64,000 nt of DNA, taken from Crocinitomicaceae bacterium. GTDB lineage: Bacteria > Bacteroidota > Bacteroidia > Flavobacteriales_G > Salibacteraceae. The notes under the pieces are model-generated. The model made no database searches. It was not told the DNA's origin and saw nothing but the letters and a program-made list of their open reading frames with translations. How positions within the stretch are numbered: position 1 is the stretch's first letter; each line of letters starts with the position of its first letter. Location: assembly GCA_002713215.1 (NCBI GenBank), contig PAVO01000036.1, forward strand, positions 20,842 to 84,841. The letters are read 5' to 3'. Below, one piece after another: positions 54,397 through 62,929 of the stretch. The position numbers and the translations under genes were made by a program.

Positions 54397-54702
54397 ATGA
54401 AAGGATATATGTACATACTGGAATGTAATGATGGGACTTATTATACCGGGAGTACCAAATATTTAAAACGGCGTGTAGAAGAGCACCAAAATGGAATTGG
54501 TGCAAAACATACAAAATCCCGTCTTCCAATAAAACTGATTTACTTCGAGGAGTTTAACCGAATTGACTATGCGTTCAATCGGGAAAAACAGGTTCAGCGA
54601 TGGAGTAGAAAGAAAAAGGAGGCTTTAATTGCTGGCCAGTTCAAGAAGTTAAAAGATTTGGCAGAATGCAAAAACGAAAGTGACTTCAAAAATCACAAAT
54701 AG
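54397..54702 (+). CDS. Small single-domain GIY-YIG nuclease (URI-like)
   Basis: 101 residues. The motif YMYILECNDGTYYTGST (residues 4-20) is the GIY...YIG pair in the form YMY...YTG; the catalytic Arg is in YLKRRVEEH (R25/R26) and the metal-binding Glu in FNREKQVQRW (E63). The protein consists of the nuclease domain plus a basic tail (SRKKKEALIAGQFKKLK). Family members are UvrC-like or homing-like and their targets are mostly unknown. It lies among three copies of a constant-loop repeat. No partner gene overlaps it. Confidence 0.9.
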   Translation: MKGYMYILECNDGTYYTGSTKYLKRRVEEHQNGIGAKHTKSRLPIKLIYFEEFNRIDYAFNREKQVQRWSRKKKEALIAGQFKKLKDLAECKNESDFKNHK

Positions 54703-54728
54703 TGATTCAATTAAAGAGTAGGTAGAGA

Positions 54729-54763
54729 TGGGGTTATTTGAGCGGAGCCGAAAATAAACCCCA
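54729..54763. repeat. Hairpin copy C with 12-nt constant loop
   Basis: Left arm tggggttattt (54729-54739), loop gagcggagccga (54740-54751), right arm aaataaacccca (54752-54763); eleven pairs with one bulged A. The loop differs from copy B by one base while the stem is unrelated. It starts 27 bp after the GIY-YIG stop codon. Confidence 0.75.
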
Positions 54764-54796
54764 CTCCCTCAATTCCGAAGAACCAAGGAAGTGGGG
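54755..54796 (-). terminator. Probable terminator of the S9 peptidase gene
   Basis: On the minus strand the stem ccccact/agtgggg (54790-54796 with 54759-54765) is followed by TTTATTTT. Its left-coordinate arm is shared with the stem of hairpin copy C, so the two structures are mutually exclusive. It lies 54 bp beyond the peptidase stop codon. Confidence 0.45.
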
Positions 54797-54822
54797 AAAA
54801 AATACTTTCTAAATAGTTGGAA

Positions 54823-54852
54823 TAGTACCCTGAGCGGAGTCGAAGGGTACTA
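54823..54852. repeat. Hairpin copy B with 12-nt constant loop
   Basis: Perfect 9-bp arms tagtaccct (54823-54831) and agggtacta (54844-54852) around the loop gagcggagtcga (54832-54843). The right arm includes the stop codon of the S9 peptidase gene (54850-54852, minus). Same loop as copy C except one base, with a completely different stem. Confidence 0.8.
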
Positions 54853-56793
54853 CTCGGCCTTTGCCTGAGCCTTAGAATCACCAATATGCTTTTCGAGAAA
54901 TGTGCTCATAGCCTCATAAAACTCAAACCGGTTTTCCTCATTTCTAAACCCATGTCCCTCGTTCTCTTTAACCAGGTACTCCACTGCGACACCTCTAGCT
55001 TTCATGGCCTCAACCATTTGATCACTCTCCGATTTCACTACTCTGGGATCTTTTGCTCCTTGAGCAATGAACAAAGGAGCAACTATTTTATCAGCATTTA
55101 ACGCTGGAGAATAGGCTGCCAACATAGAGCTATCTGCCTCGGGGTTTCCAACTTGTTCGTACAACATTTCCAAATAGGGTTTCCAATAGGCAGGAATAGC
55201 TTCCATAAAGGTAAACAGGTTTGAAACACCCACATAGTCTACTCCACATGCATATAAATCAGGCGTATAGCACAATCCCGCCAAGGTTGCATAACCTCCA
55301 TAACTAGCACCATAAATTGCAATTCTATCCTTATCAGCAATTCCTTCATCAATTAGCCATTGAGCACCATCGGTTACATCATTCTGCATATTTTGCCCCC
55401 ATTGCTTAAATGAAGCTTCCCAAAATTCACGACCATATCCTGTAGATCCTCTAAAGTTCATTTGAAGAACAGCAAATCCACGATTGGCCAAAAATTGTAC
55501 TTCGGGATTAAATCCCCAGCGATCTCGAGCCCAAGGGCCACCATGCACGTTTACAACAACTGGTAAATTTTTCGCTTCCCTTCCTTTTGGAAGTGTTAGG
55601 TAACCGTTGATCGTAAGCCCATCACGCGATTTGTACTGAATTGGTTTCATGTCGCACATATCGTTTTCATCAATCCACGAGGCAACGTCTTCAATTTTAG
55701 TAAGCTCATCGGTCGTAATGTTATAGAAGTAATAAGCTCCTAATGATTTATCCGAATAGGTTCTTACCATTACTTTATCCTCGGCTTTATTTAAACCACT
55801 TATTCCAATCTCATAACCATCCAGCTTACTTTCTAATTTACCAAACCAATTTTTAGTTTCTTCATCCAAAAAAGTTCGGTGTCTTTTGTCGGTAGTGTAA
55901 GAAATTGAAGTCAAAACTTTCCTCTTCCTTGAGTAGCCCAAGCCATATACATCAACCTCCGGATGAGCAAACAGTTCTTTGATTTCCTTAGCTGAGTCCA
56001 AATCGAAAAGTACAATCGCCGATTTGTCTCTGCCAATATTTGAACTTGCATAGAGGTTTTTGTTGTCGAATGTAAAAAATAAGGGACTAACCGATTCCTT
56101 AAAGTTTGTGGTCATAAGTACCGACCAATCGTCAGCTTCAGTTGCCCTATAAAGGAGTGAAGTATTAACTCCATCGGTGGTGGTCGCTACTCTAATTTTA
56201 CCTTCATGGTCAGTAACCCATCCCCCAATATTACCCGGGTTTTCTGCCGCCATTTCAAGCTCACCGCTTACAATATTTAATCGATAAGGATCAAAAATTT
56301 GCTTGTTTCTTTTATTCAACCCAACCAATACATAGTCATCTAATCCTTCCAGGTCATCGATTAGTCGGGTTCTGGTTGAATCAAACTTGGTTAACGGAAT
56401 CAGGTTACTTCCATCAATGTTAACCCCATACAATGCAAAGTTTTCATCTCCTCCGTCATCTTTCAGATAAAGAATTCGATTATCGTTTGCCCACATGTAA
56501 CCCGCTATATCTCTATCGGTTACTTCTGTAATTCTTTTACCCTCAGCATCCCCTATTTTCTTCACGAATACATTCATTCGATCCTGATAGGGTGCCATGT
56601 AAGAAAAATATTCTCCATTAGGAGAAATTTGATACCTGCTCTTTTCGGGATTTCTAAAAAAATCCTTTAAGTCATACTTTTTTACTTCCACGGGTTTATC
56701 CGTTTTATCTGTTGCGTTGCCACCACATGATGCCATTATGATACTGGCTCCCAGAACCAGACCAACCTGTTTAATATTTACTAACCTTTTCAT
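54850..56793 (-). CDS. S9 family prolyl-oligopeptidase-type peptidase, lipoprotein
   Basis: 647 residues. Lipobox at MASCGG near residue 23, so it is membrane-anchored. Residues ~40-370 form a beta-propeller-like part. The C-terminal ~250 residues are the alpha/beta-hydrolase domain: nucleophile in YGASYGGYAT, Asp in AQGAKDPRV and His in NEGHGFRN. The HGGPWARDRWGFNPEVQFLANRG segment is typical of acylaminoacyl-peptidase/DPP-type S9 enzymes. It trims peptides in the periplasm or on the surface. A TAnnTTTG box lies 20 bp upstream of the ATG. Its stop codon lies within hairpin copy B. Confidence 0.92.
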   Translation of the reverse strand: MKRLVNIKQVGLVLGASIIMASCGGNATDKTDKPVEVKKYDLKDFFRNPEKSRYQISPNGEYFSYMAPYQDRMNVFVKKIGDAEGKRITEVTDRDIAGYMWANDNRILYLKDDGGDENFALYGVNIDGSNLIPLTKFDSTRTRLIDDLEGLDDYVLVGLNKRNKQIFDPYRLNIVSGELEMAAENPGNIGGWVTDHEGKIRVATTTDGVNTSLLYRATEADDWSVLMTTNFKESVSPLFFTFDNKNLYASSNIGRDKSAIVLFDLDSAKEIKELFAHPEVDVYGLGYSRKRKVLTSISYTTDKRHRTFLDEETKNWFGKLESKLDGYEIGISGLNKAEDKVMVRTYSDKSLGAYYFYNITTDELTKIEDVASWIDENDMCDMKPIQYKSRDGLTINGYLTLPKGREAKNLPVVVNVHGGPWARDRWGFNPEVQFLANRGFAVLQMNFRGSTGYGREFWEASFKQWGQNMQNDVTDGAQWLIDEGIADKDRIAIYGASYGGYATLAGLCYTPDLYACGVDYVGVSNLFTFMEAIPAYWKPYLEMLYEQVGNPEADSSMLAAYSPALNADKIVAPLFIAQGAKDPRVVKSESDQMVEAMKARGVAVEYLVKENEGHGFRNEENRFEFYEAMSTFLEKHIGDSKAQAKAE

Positions 56794-56813
56794 AAGCGAA
56801 TTTTGATGAAGGC

Positions 56814-56821
56814 CAAATGTA
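56814..56821 (-). promoter_or_regulatory. -7 box (TACATTTG) of the S9 peptidase gene
   Basis: Exact TAnnTTTG on the minus strand, 20 bp before the start codon. A TTT in place of the -33 TTG lies 19 bp further upstream. Confidence 0.5.
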
Positions 56822-56926
56822 TCTTGAAAACTAGTTTGGTAAATACCGTTTATAAAAAAAAGGGCCCGCTAGTAACGGAAAATGGATTTGATTATCCTTA
56901 TGTAACCTTAATTTCCTCTTTGAATA

Positions 56927-58270
56927 CTATAAAAACTCGTTGGCCAAATTTGCGAGTTCGCTTCGTTCTCCTTTCTCTAGCGTAATATGTGCAAACAAAT
57001 TTGATCCTTTTACACGGTCAATTAAATAAGTGAGTCCATTGGATTGTGCATCCAGGTAGGGAGAGTCTATTTGATGAATGTCTCCCGTAAAAATGATTTT
57101 TGTGTCTTCTCCAGCCCTGGTAATTATGGTTTTGATTTCATGGGGTGTTAGATTTTGTGCTTCATCTACAATGAAGAATACATTGGACAAACTCCTTCCT
57201 CGAATATAAGCCAAAGGAGTAACCAAGAGCTTTTCTTTGTCTACCATGTCCTCAATTTTTCGGTAGGCCTTGTCCGTTTCCTTAAACTGATTTTTAATGT
57301 ATTTCAGGTTATCCCAAAGCGGCTCCATGTATGGATTTAACTTCGATTTAATGTCGCCTGGCAAGAAGCCAATATCCTTATTTGAAAGCGGGACAACCGG
57401 ACGAGCCAGCAATATCTGCTTGTAGTTTCTAGCCTGCTCTATAGCGGAAGACAGTGCCAACAAGGTTTTACCGGTACCCGCTACTCCTTGCAGGGTAACG
57501 AGTCGAATGTTTTGATTGTTCATCGCCTCAATGGCAAATGTTTGTTCGGCATTACGTGGTTTAACACCGTACATTGGCCTTTTCTCCACCCGTTCAAACT
57601 CTTCTGTTTCCGGATTGAAAAATGCCAGGGTAGATGCCTTCCCGTTCTTGAAAATATAGAAATGATTGTCTACCGGTCTTCTTTTATACAACTCCGAGTA
57701 ATGGATTCTCCCATCCTTAAAAAGTTGATCGATAAATTCCTTAGACACTCCTTCCTTGATAGTCTTTCCGGTGTAAAGTTTATCAATATCCTCAATTTTA
57801 CCGGTTTCATAATCTTCTGCCGGCAATCCTACCGACTTGGCCTTTAGCCTTAGGTTAATGTCCTTTGAAACAAGGGTAACAATTGCATCTTTTTCTTCCT
57901 CCTGCAGTGTAATGGCAGCATTTAAAATAAAATGATCTGCTTTTTTACCGGCGAATACCTGGTTGGCATCTAAAGATTTCGGGTGGGCATGCATCGCCAC
58001 CTTAAACCTTCCGCCCTTAGGCCCATCCAACTTAATCCAGTTTTTTAAAATCGATTTTCCTGCAATGCCATCAACAAACCGAATAAATTCTCTTGCTTCG
58101 TAATTCTTGGTATCGTTTCCTTTTTTAAAGTTGTCAAGTTCTTCTAATACGGTTATTGGTATGGCTACATCATTCTCCTGAAACGATTTAACGGCGTTGT
58201 GATCATAGATTATAACTGAGGTGTCGAGAACAAATATTTTACGCTTCGATCTTTTTTTGCTTAATGCCAT
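56927..58270 (-). CDS. PhoH2 protein: PIN domain fused to PhoH ATPase
   Basis: 447 residues from the ATG at 58270; an earlier start at 58312 adds 14 residues and is less likely. Residues ~10-150 are a PIN nuclease domain (FVLDTSVIIYD, VLEELDNFK, TLVSKDINLR with conserved acids). The C-terminal half is the PhoH helicase-like ATPase: Walker A GVAGTGKT, Walker B FFIVDEAQN and the conserved RSELANLANEFL tail. PhoH2 proteins are RNA helicase-nucleases in mycobacteria; the role in Bacteroidota is open. Encoded alone, divergent from the histidine kinase. Confidence 0.93.
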   Translation of the reverse strand: MALSKKRSKRKIFVLDTSVIIYDHNAVKSFQENDVAIPITVLEELDNFKKGNDTKNYEAREFIRFVDGIAGKSILKNWIKLDGPKGGRFKVAMHAHPKSLDANQVFAGKKADHFILNAAITLQEEEKDAIVTLVSKDINLRLKAKSVGLPAEDYETGKIEDIDKLYTGKTIKEGVSKEFIDQLFKDGRIHYSELYKRRPVDNHFYIFKNGKASTLAFFNPETEEFERVEKRPMYGVKPRNAEQTFAIEAMNNQNIRLVTLQGVAGTGKTLLALSSAIEQARNYKQILLARPVVPLSNKDIGFLPGDIKSKLNPYMEPLWDNLKYIKNQFKETDKAYRKIEDMVDKEKLLVTPLAYIRGRSLSNVFFIVDEAQNLTPHEIKTIITRAGEDTKIIFTGDIHQIDSPYLDAQSNGLTYLIDRVKGSNLFAHITLEKGERSELANLANEFL

Positions 58271-58366
58271 AGGGGGTTGTAGAACAAATTTTAAAGTGAA
58301 TTTTTGAGCCAAAAAGTTAAGTCTAATTCTACCATTTCCAACTTCAACGCCAAGTATTTTTAAGTC

Positions 58367-58374
58367 TATTTTTG
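58367..58374 (+). promoter_or_regulatory. -7 box (TATTTTTG) immediately before the histidine kinase start
   Basis: Exact TAnnTTTG ending 4 bp before the GTG start at 58379. If it is the promoter, the mRNA would be leaderless. Could be coincidental in this AT-rich stretch. Confidence 0.3.
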
Positions 58375-58378
58375 AACC

Positions 58379-59272
58379 GTGAAAAAACGTCGAAACCCTT
58401 CTTTTTGGCTCTACGCAATTGGCTCTTACATTCTCTTACAGTTTTTTTGGTGGGCATGGCTGTTAGTTGATCAACCCGATGGAGGAGACATAAATCGCAG
58501 GTTAATGATGGTGGTTGGCGAAGGAGCTGTCTTTCTTTTATTGCTTATACTGGGGTTTAAAAAATTACAGAAATCAATTGAACGCGAGGTTCAAATAGCA
58601 CATAGCCAAAGAAACTTTTTACTATCGGTTACTCATGAACTCAATACTCCCCTGGCAACCATTAAACTCTATTTGCAAACCCTTGTTAAGAGAGATTTGA
58701 ATAAGGAACAATCTTCGGAAATATTATCAAATAGTATTGCTGAAACCGATCGCCTTAAAGGGTTGGTTGATAATATTCTTACTTCGGCCAGGATTGAAGA
58801 AAATCAAATGGTATTGCATTGTGCAAAGCATGACCTGGGAAGTCTTGTTGTTGATTTTGTCAACCCGAAATTAAATCACGAACTCTCCGATCGGATAAAA
58901 CTAAACATTGAAAAAAATGTTTTTTGTGAAGTAGATCCGTTGGCCATTCAATCCATACTTCAGAACCTACTGAGCAATGCGATTAAATATGATCCCAAAA
59001 AAAGTTCGATTGAGTTCGAGGTAAAAAGTATGGAAGACTGGGCTGTCCTCTTGATTAAGGACCAGGGCATCGGCGTGCCGGATGGCCAAAGCCTGGCAAT
59101 ATTTCGGAAATTTTATCGGGTCCAATCAGAACAAACAAGGTCTACCAAAGGTACCGGACTCGGACTATACATTGTAAACAATCTGGTTTCACTACAGAAC
59201 GGTGAAATTCAACATTTGCCCAATTCGCCGGCAGGAAGCATCTTCGAAATTAAATTTCCATTAGTACCATGA
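58379..59272 (+). CDS. Sensor histidine kinase, membrane-bound, orphan
   Basis: 297 residues, GTG start. Two transmembrane segments (~10-30 and ~43-60) enclose a very short loop, so there is no sizeable sensor domain. The H-box is SVTHELNTPLATIK with His86; the ATPase domain has NLLSNAIKYDP (N-box), DQGIGVP (G1) and GTGLGLYIV (G2). HisKA class. No response-regulator gene lies nearby in the window, so its partner is elsewhere. Overlaps the lipoprotein gene by 4 nt. Confidence 0.88.
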   Translation: MKKRRNPSFWLYAIGSYILLQFFWWAWLLVDQPDGGDINRRLMMVVGEGAVFLLLLILGFKKLQKSIEREVQIAHSQRNFLLSVTHELNTPLATIKLYLQTLVKRDLNKEQSSEILSNSIAETDRLKGLVDNILTSARIEENQMVLHCAKHDLGSLVVDFVNPKLNHELSDRIKLNIEKNVFCEVDPLAIQSILQNLLSNAIKYDPKKSSIEFEVKSMEDWAVLLIKDQGIGVPDGQSLAIFRKFYRVQSEQTRSTKGTGLGLYIVNNLVSLQNGEIQHLPNSPAGSIFEIKFPLVP

Positions 59273-59724
59273 AAAACGTTCAATTTATAGCTGCATTATT
59301 TCTAGCCCTAACTCTTTCATCGTGTATTGACTATGAGGATGTTGAACTTGTAGAAGTGAATAATGCGGAGATGTTAAGTCTATCTCCGGAAGGTGCTGTT
59401 TTTAAAATTGTCGCAACGGTTAATAACCCTAATGATTATAACATCAACCTTGTAACCAAGGACGTAAAAGTGTATATAAATGACAATTTGTTGGGCACGG
59501 CTAATTTTAAAAATAAGGTTAAACTCGAGAAAAAGTCAAACCAGCAGTATGAAGTAATTGTGGTATCCAGCATACCTCCTGATGGTAACATAGACATTGG
59601 GACAATCACAGCCTCGGCTTTGTTCTCTGGAGTAAGGGTAAAAGTGGAAGGGGACGTAAAGGCTACGGCAAAGGGACTTTCTAAAACCATTCCCATATCA
59701 TTTACGGAAAAAGTAGAGTTATAA
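59269..59724 (+). CDS. LEA14/WHy-like lipoprotein
   Basis: 151 residues. Lipobox LSSC near residue 18-19 after a hydrophobic stretch, so lipid-anchored. FKIVATVNNPNDYNINLVTKDVKVYIND is the LEA-type-2 (WHy) pattern: VxxxNPN followed by alternating strands. These domains stabilise proteins or bind partners; the bacterial role is unclear. The start overlaps the kinase stop (ATGA), so the two are co-translated and may form a signalling pair. Confidence 0.78.
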   Translation: MKNVQFIAALFLALTLSSCIDYEDVELVEVNNAEMLSLSPEGAVFKIVATVNNPNDYNINLVTKDVKVYINDNLLGTANFKNKVKLEKKSNQQYEVIVVSSIPPDGNIDIGTITASALFSGVRVKVEGDVKATAKGLSKTIPISFTEKVEL

Positions 59725-59786
59725 GAAATAAACAATTTGATCTTATAACTGTGTTATTAATGACGCATAAAGCAGATGCTACGCAT

Positions 59787-59794
59787 TAAATTTG
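59787..59794 (+). promoter_or_regulatory. -7 box (TAAATTTG) upstream of the SPATA20/YyaL-type gene
   Basis: Exact TAnnTTTG, 40 bp before the ATG at 59835. Confidence 0.4.
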
Positions 59795-59834
59795 CGAGCC
59801 GGGCCTCCTTGCTCAACAAAGTGAAATTAAATTA

Positions 59835-61949
59835 ATGCGTTTATTACTTTCAATTGTCTTATTGTTTAATAGTATCCAGAGTTGTAAAGATGGATCTAAT
59901 AATTCAAATTCCATGGATTCAAATTATAAGTACACCAACAAGTTAATTAATGAGACCAGTCCGTACCTGTTGCAGCATGCTCATAACCCAGTGAATTGGT
60001 ATCCCTGGGGAGAAGAAGCCTTAACCAAAGCCAAAGAAGAAGATAAGCTCATTTTGGTAAGCATTGGTTATTCTGCATGTCATTGGTGCCATGTTATGGA
60101 GCACGAATCTTTTGAAGATACTGCGGTGGCCGCCATTATGAATGAAAATTTCATTTGTATTAAGGTGGATCGTGAAGAAAGGCCCGATGTTGACGATGTT
60201 TACATGACTGCAGTCCAGCTTATAACGGGCAGTGGAGGTTGGCCTCTAAATTGTTTTGCCTTGCCCGATGGGCGCCCGGTATATGGAGGCACATACTTTA
60301 ATAAAGATCGATGGACTAAACTGCTTCAATCGTTGGCCGGTGATTATGCTAGTAACCGTGAAAAATGGTTAGAGGCAGCAGAACAATTGACTGAGGGAGT
60401 GAAGCGGTCCGACTTGCTTCCGATTAACTCTGAACCTGCCAAATTTGAACTGGATTCTTTAACCAAAATGGCTACTAACTGGAAGTTATCCTTCGATAAC
60501 AAGGAAGGTGGACCTAATCGAGCTCCTAAATTTCCATTACCAAACAACTATAAGTTTCTGATGCAGTATGGTTATTTAAATCAAGATGAAGCAGTGTTAG
60601 ACCATGTAAAGTTAACTCTGGATAAAATGGCCATGGGAGGAATTTACGATCAAATAGGAGGCGGCTTTGCCAGATACTCTACGGATATTGATTGGAAAGT
60701 GCCCCATTTTGAGAAAATGTTGTACGACAACGCCCAACTTCTATCGCTCTATTCCGAAGCCTACAAACTATATAAATCAGACTTATATAAACACACCGTA
60801 TACCAAACAATTGGTTTCATTGAACGAGAGTTGATGGACAAAACCGGAGCTTTCTACTCGGCACTTGATGCCGATAGTGAGGGTGAAGAAGGAAAATATT
60901 ATATCTGGACTGAAGAAGAATTAAAACCCATATTGGGGACTGACTACGAATTGGCAAAAAGTTATTACGAAGTAGGTAAAAAAGGACGCTGGGAACACAA
61001 TACCAATATTTTGCTGCGTAGAAAATCGGATCAGGAAATTGCGGAAAAGTTTAACCTTTCAATAGAAGAACTGGGAAATAAAATTTCCACCATAAATGGC
61101 ACTTTACTTAAAGAAAGAGAGAAAAGAGTTCGACCTGGGTTAGATGATAAAACTTTGACCAGTTGGAATGCCCTGACAATAACCGGATTAATTGACGCTT
61201 ACTCCGCTTTTGGAGACGATCGATTTCTGGAATTAGCACTAAAAAATGCCAAATTCATTACGAGCACTCAGATTGCGGAAGATGGAAGGTTACTTCATTC
61301 ATATAAAAACGGAACTTCTAAAATTGATGGATTTCTGGAAGATTATTGTTTTGTTATTGAAGCCTGGATAAAACTTTACCAGGCCAGCTTTGACATTAAA
61401 TGGTTGGAACAAGCGAAAGATTTAACCGATGTTGCGGTTGCTAACTTCTACAATTCGGAAAGGGGTATGTTCTATTTTACAGCTGAAAGTTCAGATCAAT
61501 TGGTGGCACGAAAAATGGAATTAAATGATAATGTAATCCCAGGATCGAATTCAAGTATGGCGAATTCGCTGTTTGTTTTGGGGCATTACTTTGATAATAA
61601 AGCTTATCTGAACATGGCCGAAATCATGCTAAATAATATTCAACCGCACATGACAGGGTATGGTTCCAATTACTCCAATTGGGGATTACTTTACCTGAAT
61701 CAGGCCTTTCCATTTTATGAAATAGCGATTAGCGGCAAAAACCTGATAGAAAAATCCAGGCAAATAAATTCGGATTACATTCCCAATAAAATGCTTGTTG
61801 GAGATACAAAAGAAAGCCCTCTACCGCTAATGGAAGGGAAGTTTGTGGAGGGTGAAACTTATATTTATGTCTGTGTGAATAAGGCATGCCAGCTGCCGGT
61901 AACTGATGTAAATGAAGCCAAAAAACAAATCAATAGCACATTGAAATAG
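59835..61949 (+). CDS. Thioredoxin-domain protein of SPATA20/YyaL (DUF255) family
   Basis: 704 residues. Possible lipobox at QSC17 after a short hydrophobic N-terminus. Residues ~35-170 are the thioredoxin-like DUF255 part: [23 protein letters not shown], then [10 protein letters not shown] (Cys82 and Cys85, CxxC) and [12 protein letters not shown]. The remaining ~500 residues form an alpha/alpha-toroid like that of N-acylglucosamine 2-epimerases and glycoside hydrolases, with [17 protein letters not shown] and [13 protein letters not shown]. The function of the family is unknown. Family assignment is secure. Confidence 0.92.
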   Translation: MRLLLSIVLLFNSIQSCKDGSNNSNSMDSNYKYTNKLINETSPYLLQHAHNPVNWYPWGEEALTKAKEEDKLILVSIGYSACHWCHVMEHESFEDTAVAAIMNENFICIKVDREERPDVDDVYMTAVQLITGSGGWPLNCFALPDGRPVYGGTYFNKDRWTKLLQSLAGDYASNREKWLEAAEQLTEGVKRSDLLPINSEPAKFELDSLTKMATNWKLSFDNKEGGPNRAPKFPLPNNYKFLMQYGYLNQDEAVLDHVKLTLDKMAMGGIYDQIGGGFARYSTDIDWKVPHFEKMLYDNAQLLSLYSEAYKLYKSDLYKHTVYQTIGFIERELMDKTGAFYSALDADSEGEEGKYYIWTEEELKPILGTDYELAKSYYEVGKKGRWEHNTNILLRRKSDQEIAEKFNLSIEELGNKISTINGTLLKEREKRVRPGLDDKTLTSWNALTITGLIDAYSAFGDDRFLELALKNAKFITSTQIAEDGRLLHSYKNGTSKIDGFLEDYCFVIEAWIKLYQASFDIKWLEQAKDLTDVAVANFYNSERGMFYFTAESSDQLVARKMELNDNVIPGSNSSMANSLFVLGHYFDNKAYLNMAEIMLNNIQPHMTGYGSNYSNWGLLYLNQAFPFYEIAISGKNLIEKSRQINSDYIPNKMLVGDTKESPLPLMEGKFVEGETYIYVCVNKACQLPVTDVNEAKKQINSTLK

Positions 61950-61994
61950 TTCTCTTAAAATGAATAATCCTAAAAATCGATTCTTCAATTTCCT

Positions 61995-62897
61995 ATGAAA
62001 AATAACCTTCTATTAGTACTTGCCTTACTTTTTGGAATTGGTGGATATTCTCAACTATTGGAAAGTCACAAGGGCTTTCAAAATCAGGGAGGAAACTTTT
62101 TTAACTCAGACTTTATCAAAAAAAACAGAATCAAAACCATTACGGGAAAAATTTCTTTCAAGCGAGAAATGCAACCCATTCGCAGGAATGGGACCGTGGA
62201 GCAATATTCTTTCGACAGAAATGGCCAGTTGATTGAGCGATTAAAAACCTTTAAAATGAGGGGCGGCCAAATTGATACTACCCAGGACTATTTTAAGTAT
62301 AACGATTTGGAACATTTGGTTTCACAAACCACCTATACCCTATCCGGGTATAACTCGGTTCGTTATCGATACAACGAAAATGGCAACCCTACTCAGGAAT
62401 CTTTTTTCCGTGGTGAAAATAAGAGTCCAAATTCCTATGAATTACAAAAAGGCCAGGAAACGCTATTAAAAAATGAGGAGTTTCAATATGATGTCATTTC
62501 CGACAGCAGTTTAAAAAAGGTCTATTTAAATAGTGTTGGTAAACCTTATAAAGAAACCATTATCAATACAAATAGGCTCGGGCAGAAAGAAAGTGAGCTA
62601 ACCCGATATTACCTGACCAATAAAAAAGCGTCAATTACTTACAAATATGATTTACAAGGACGGTTGATTAAAATTATCGATTACTCGAATCTGCTTGGTG
62701 TTCAAACCATTACATACACTTACGAGTATGACGAATTTGATAATTTATACTCCAGCAAAATCTACAAAAACGGAAAGCTCACCCGATCGGAAGAGTTTAT
62801 CTACTTTGTTCAAACCTTTCTTTTGAAAGCTCAATTATCTAAGAATGAGTCTGATAATAGCATCAAGATTATTCAGTATTCTTATGAATACTATTAG
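61995..62897 (+). CDS. Secreted YD-like repeat protein without sorting domain
   Basis: 300 residues. Signal peptide 1-19 (ending GGYSQ). Tyr-rich beta-hairpin motifs recur: YSFDRNGQL, YRYNENGNP, YKYDLQGRL, YEYDEFDNL, of the same type as in the protein at 3520-4839. No T9SS tail is present, so it may stay in the periplasm or bind the surface. No functional family is recognised. It follows the YyaL-type gene by 45 bp on the same strand. Confidence 0.65.
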   Translation: MKNNLLLVLALLFGIGGYSQLLESHKGFQNQGGNFFNSDFIKKNRIKTITGKISFKREMQPIRRNGTVEQYSFDRNGQLIERLKTFKMRGGQIDTTQDYFKYNDLEHLVSQTTYTLSGYNSVRYRYNENGNPTQESFFRGENKSPNSYELQKGQETLLKNEEFQYDVISDSSLKKVYLNSVGKPYKETIINTNRLGQKESELTRYYLTNKKASITYKYDLQGRLIKIIDYSNLLGVQTITYTYEYDEFDNLYSSKIYKNGKLTRSEEFIYFVQTFLLKAQLSKNESDNSIKIIQYSYEYY

Positions 62898-62929
62898 AAA
62901 AGTGATTGTCTCGTTTTCCCTATTTAGAT

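Noticed and set aside
56803..56985. Short plus-strand frame between the S9 peptidase and PhoH2 genes
   Set aside because: It runs into the antisense of PhoH2, has no promoter or protein-like composition, and looks like an antisense shadow.
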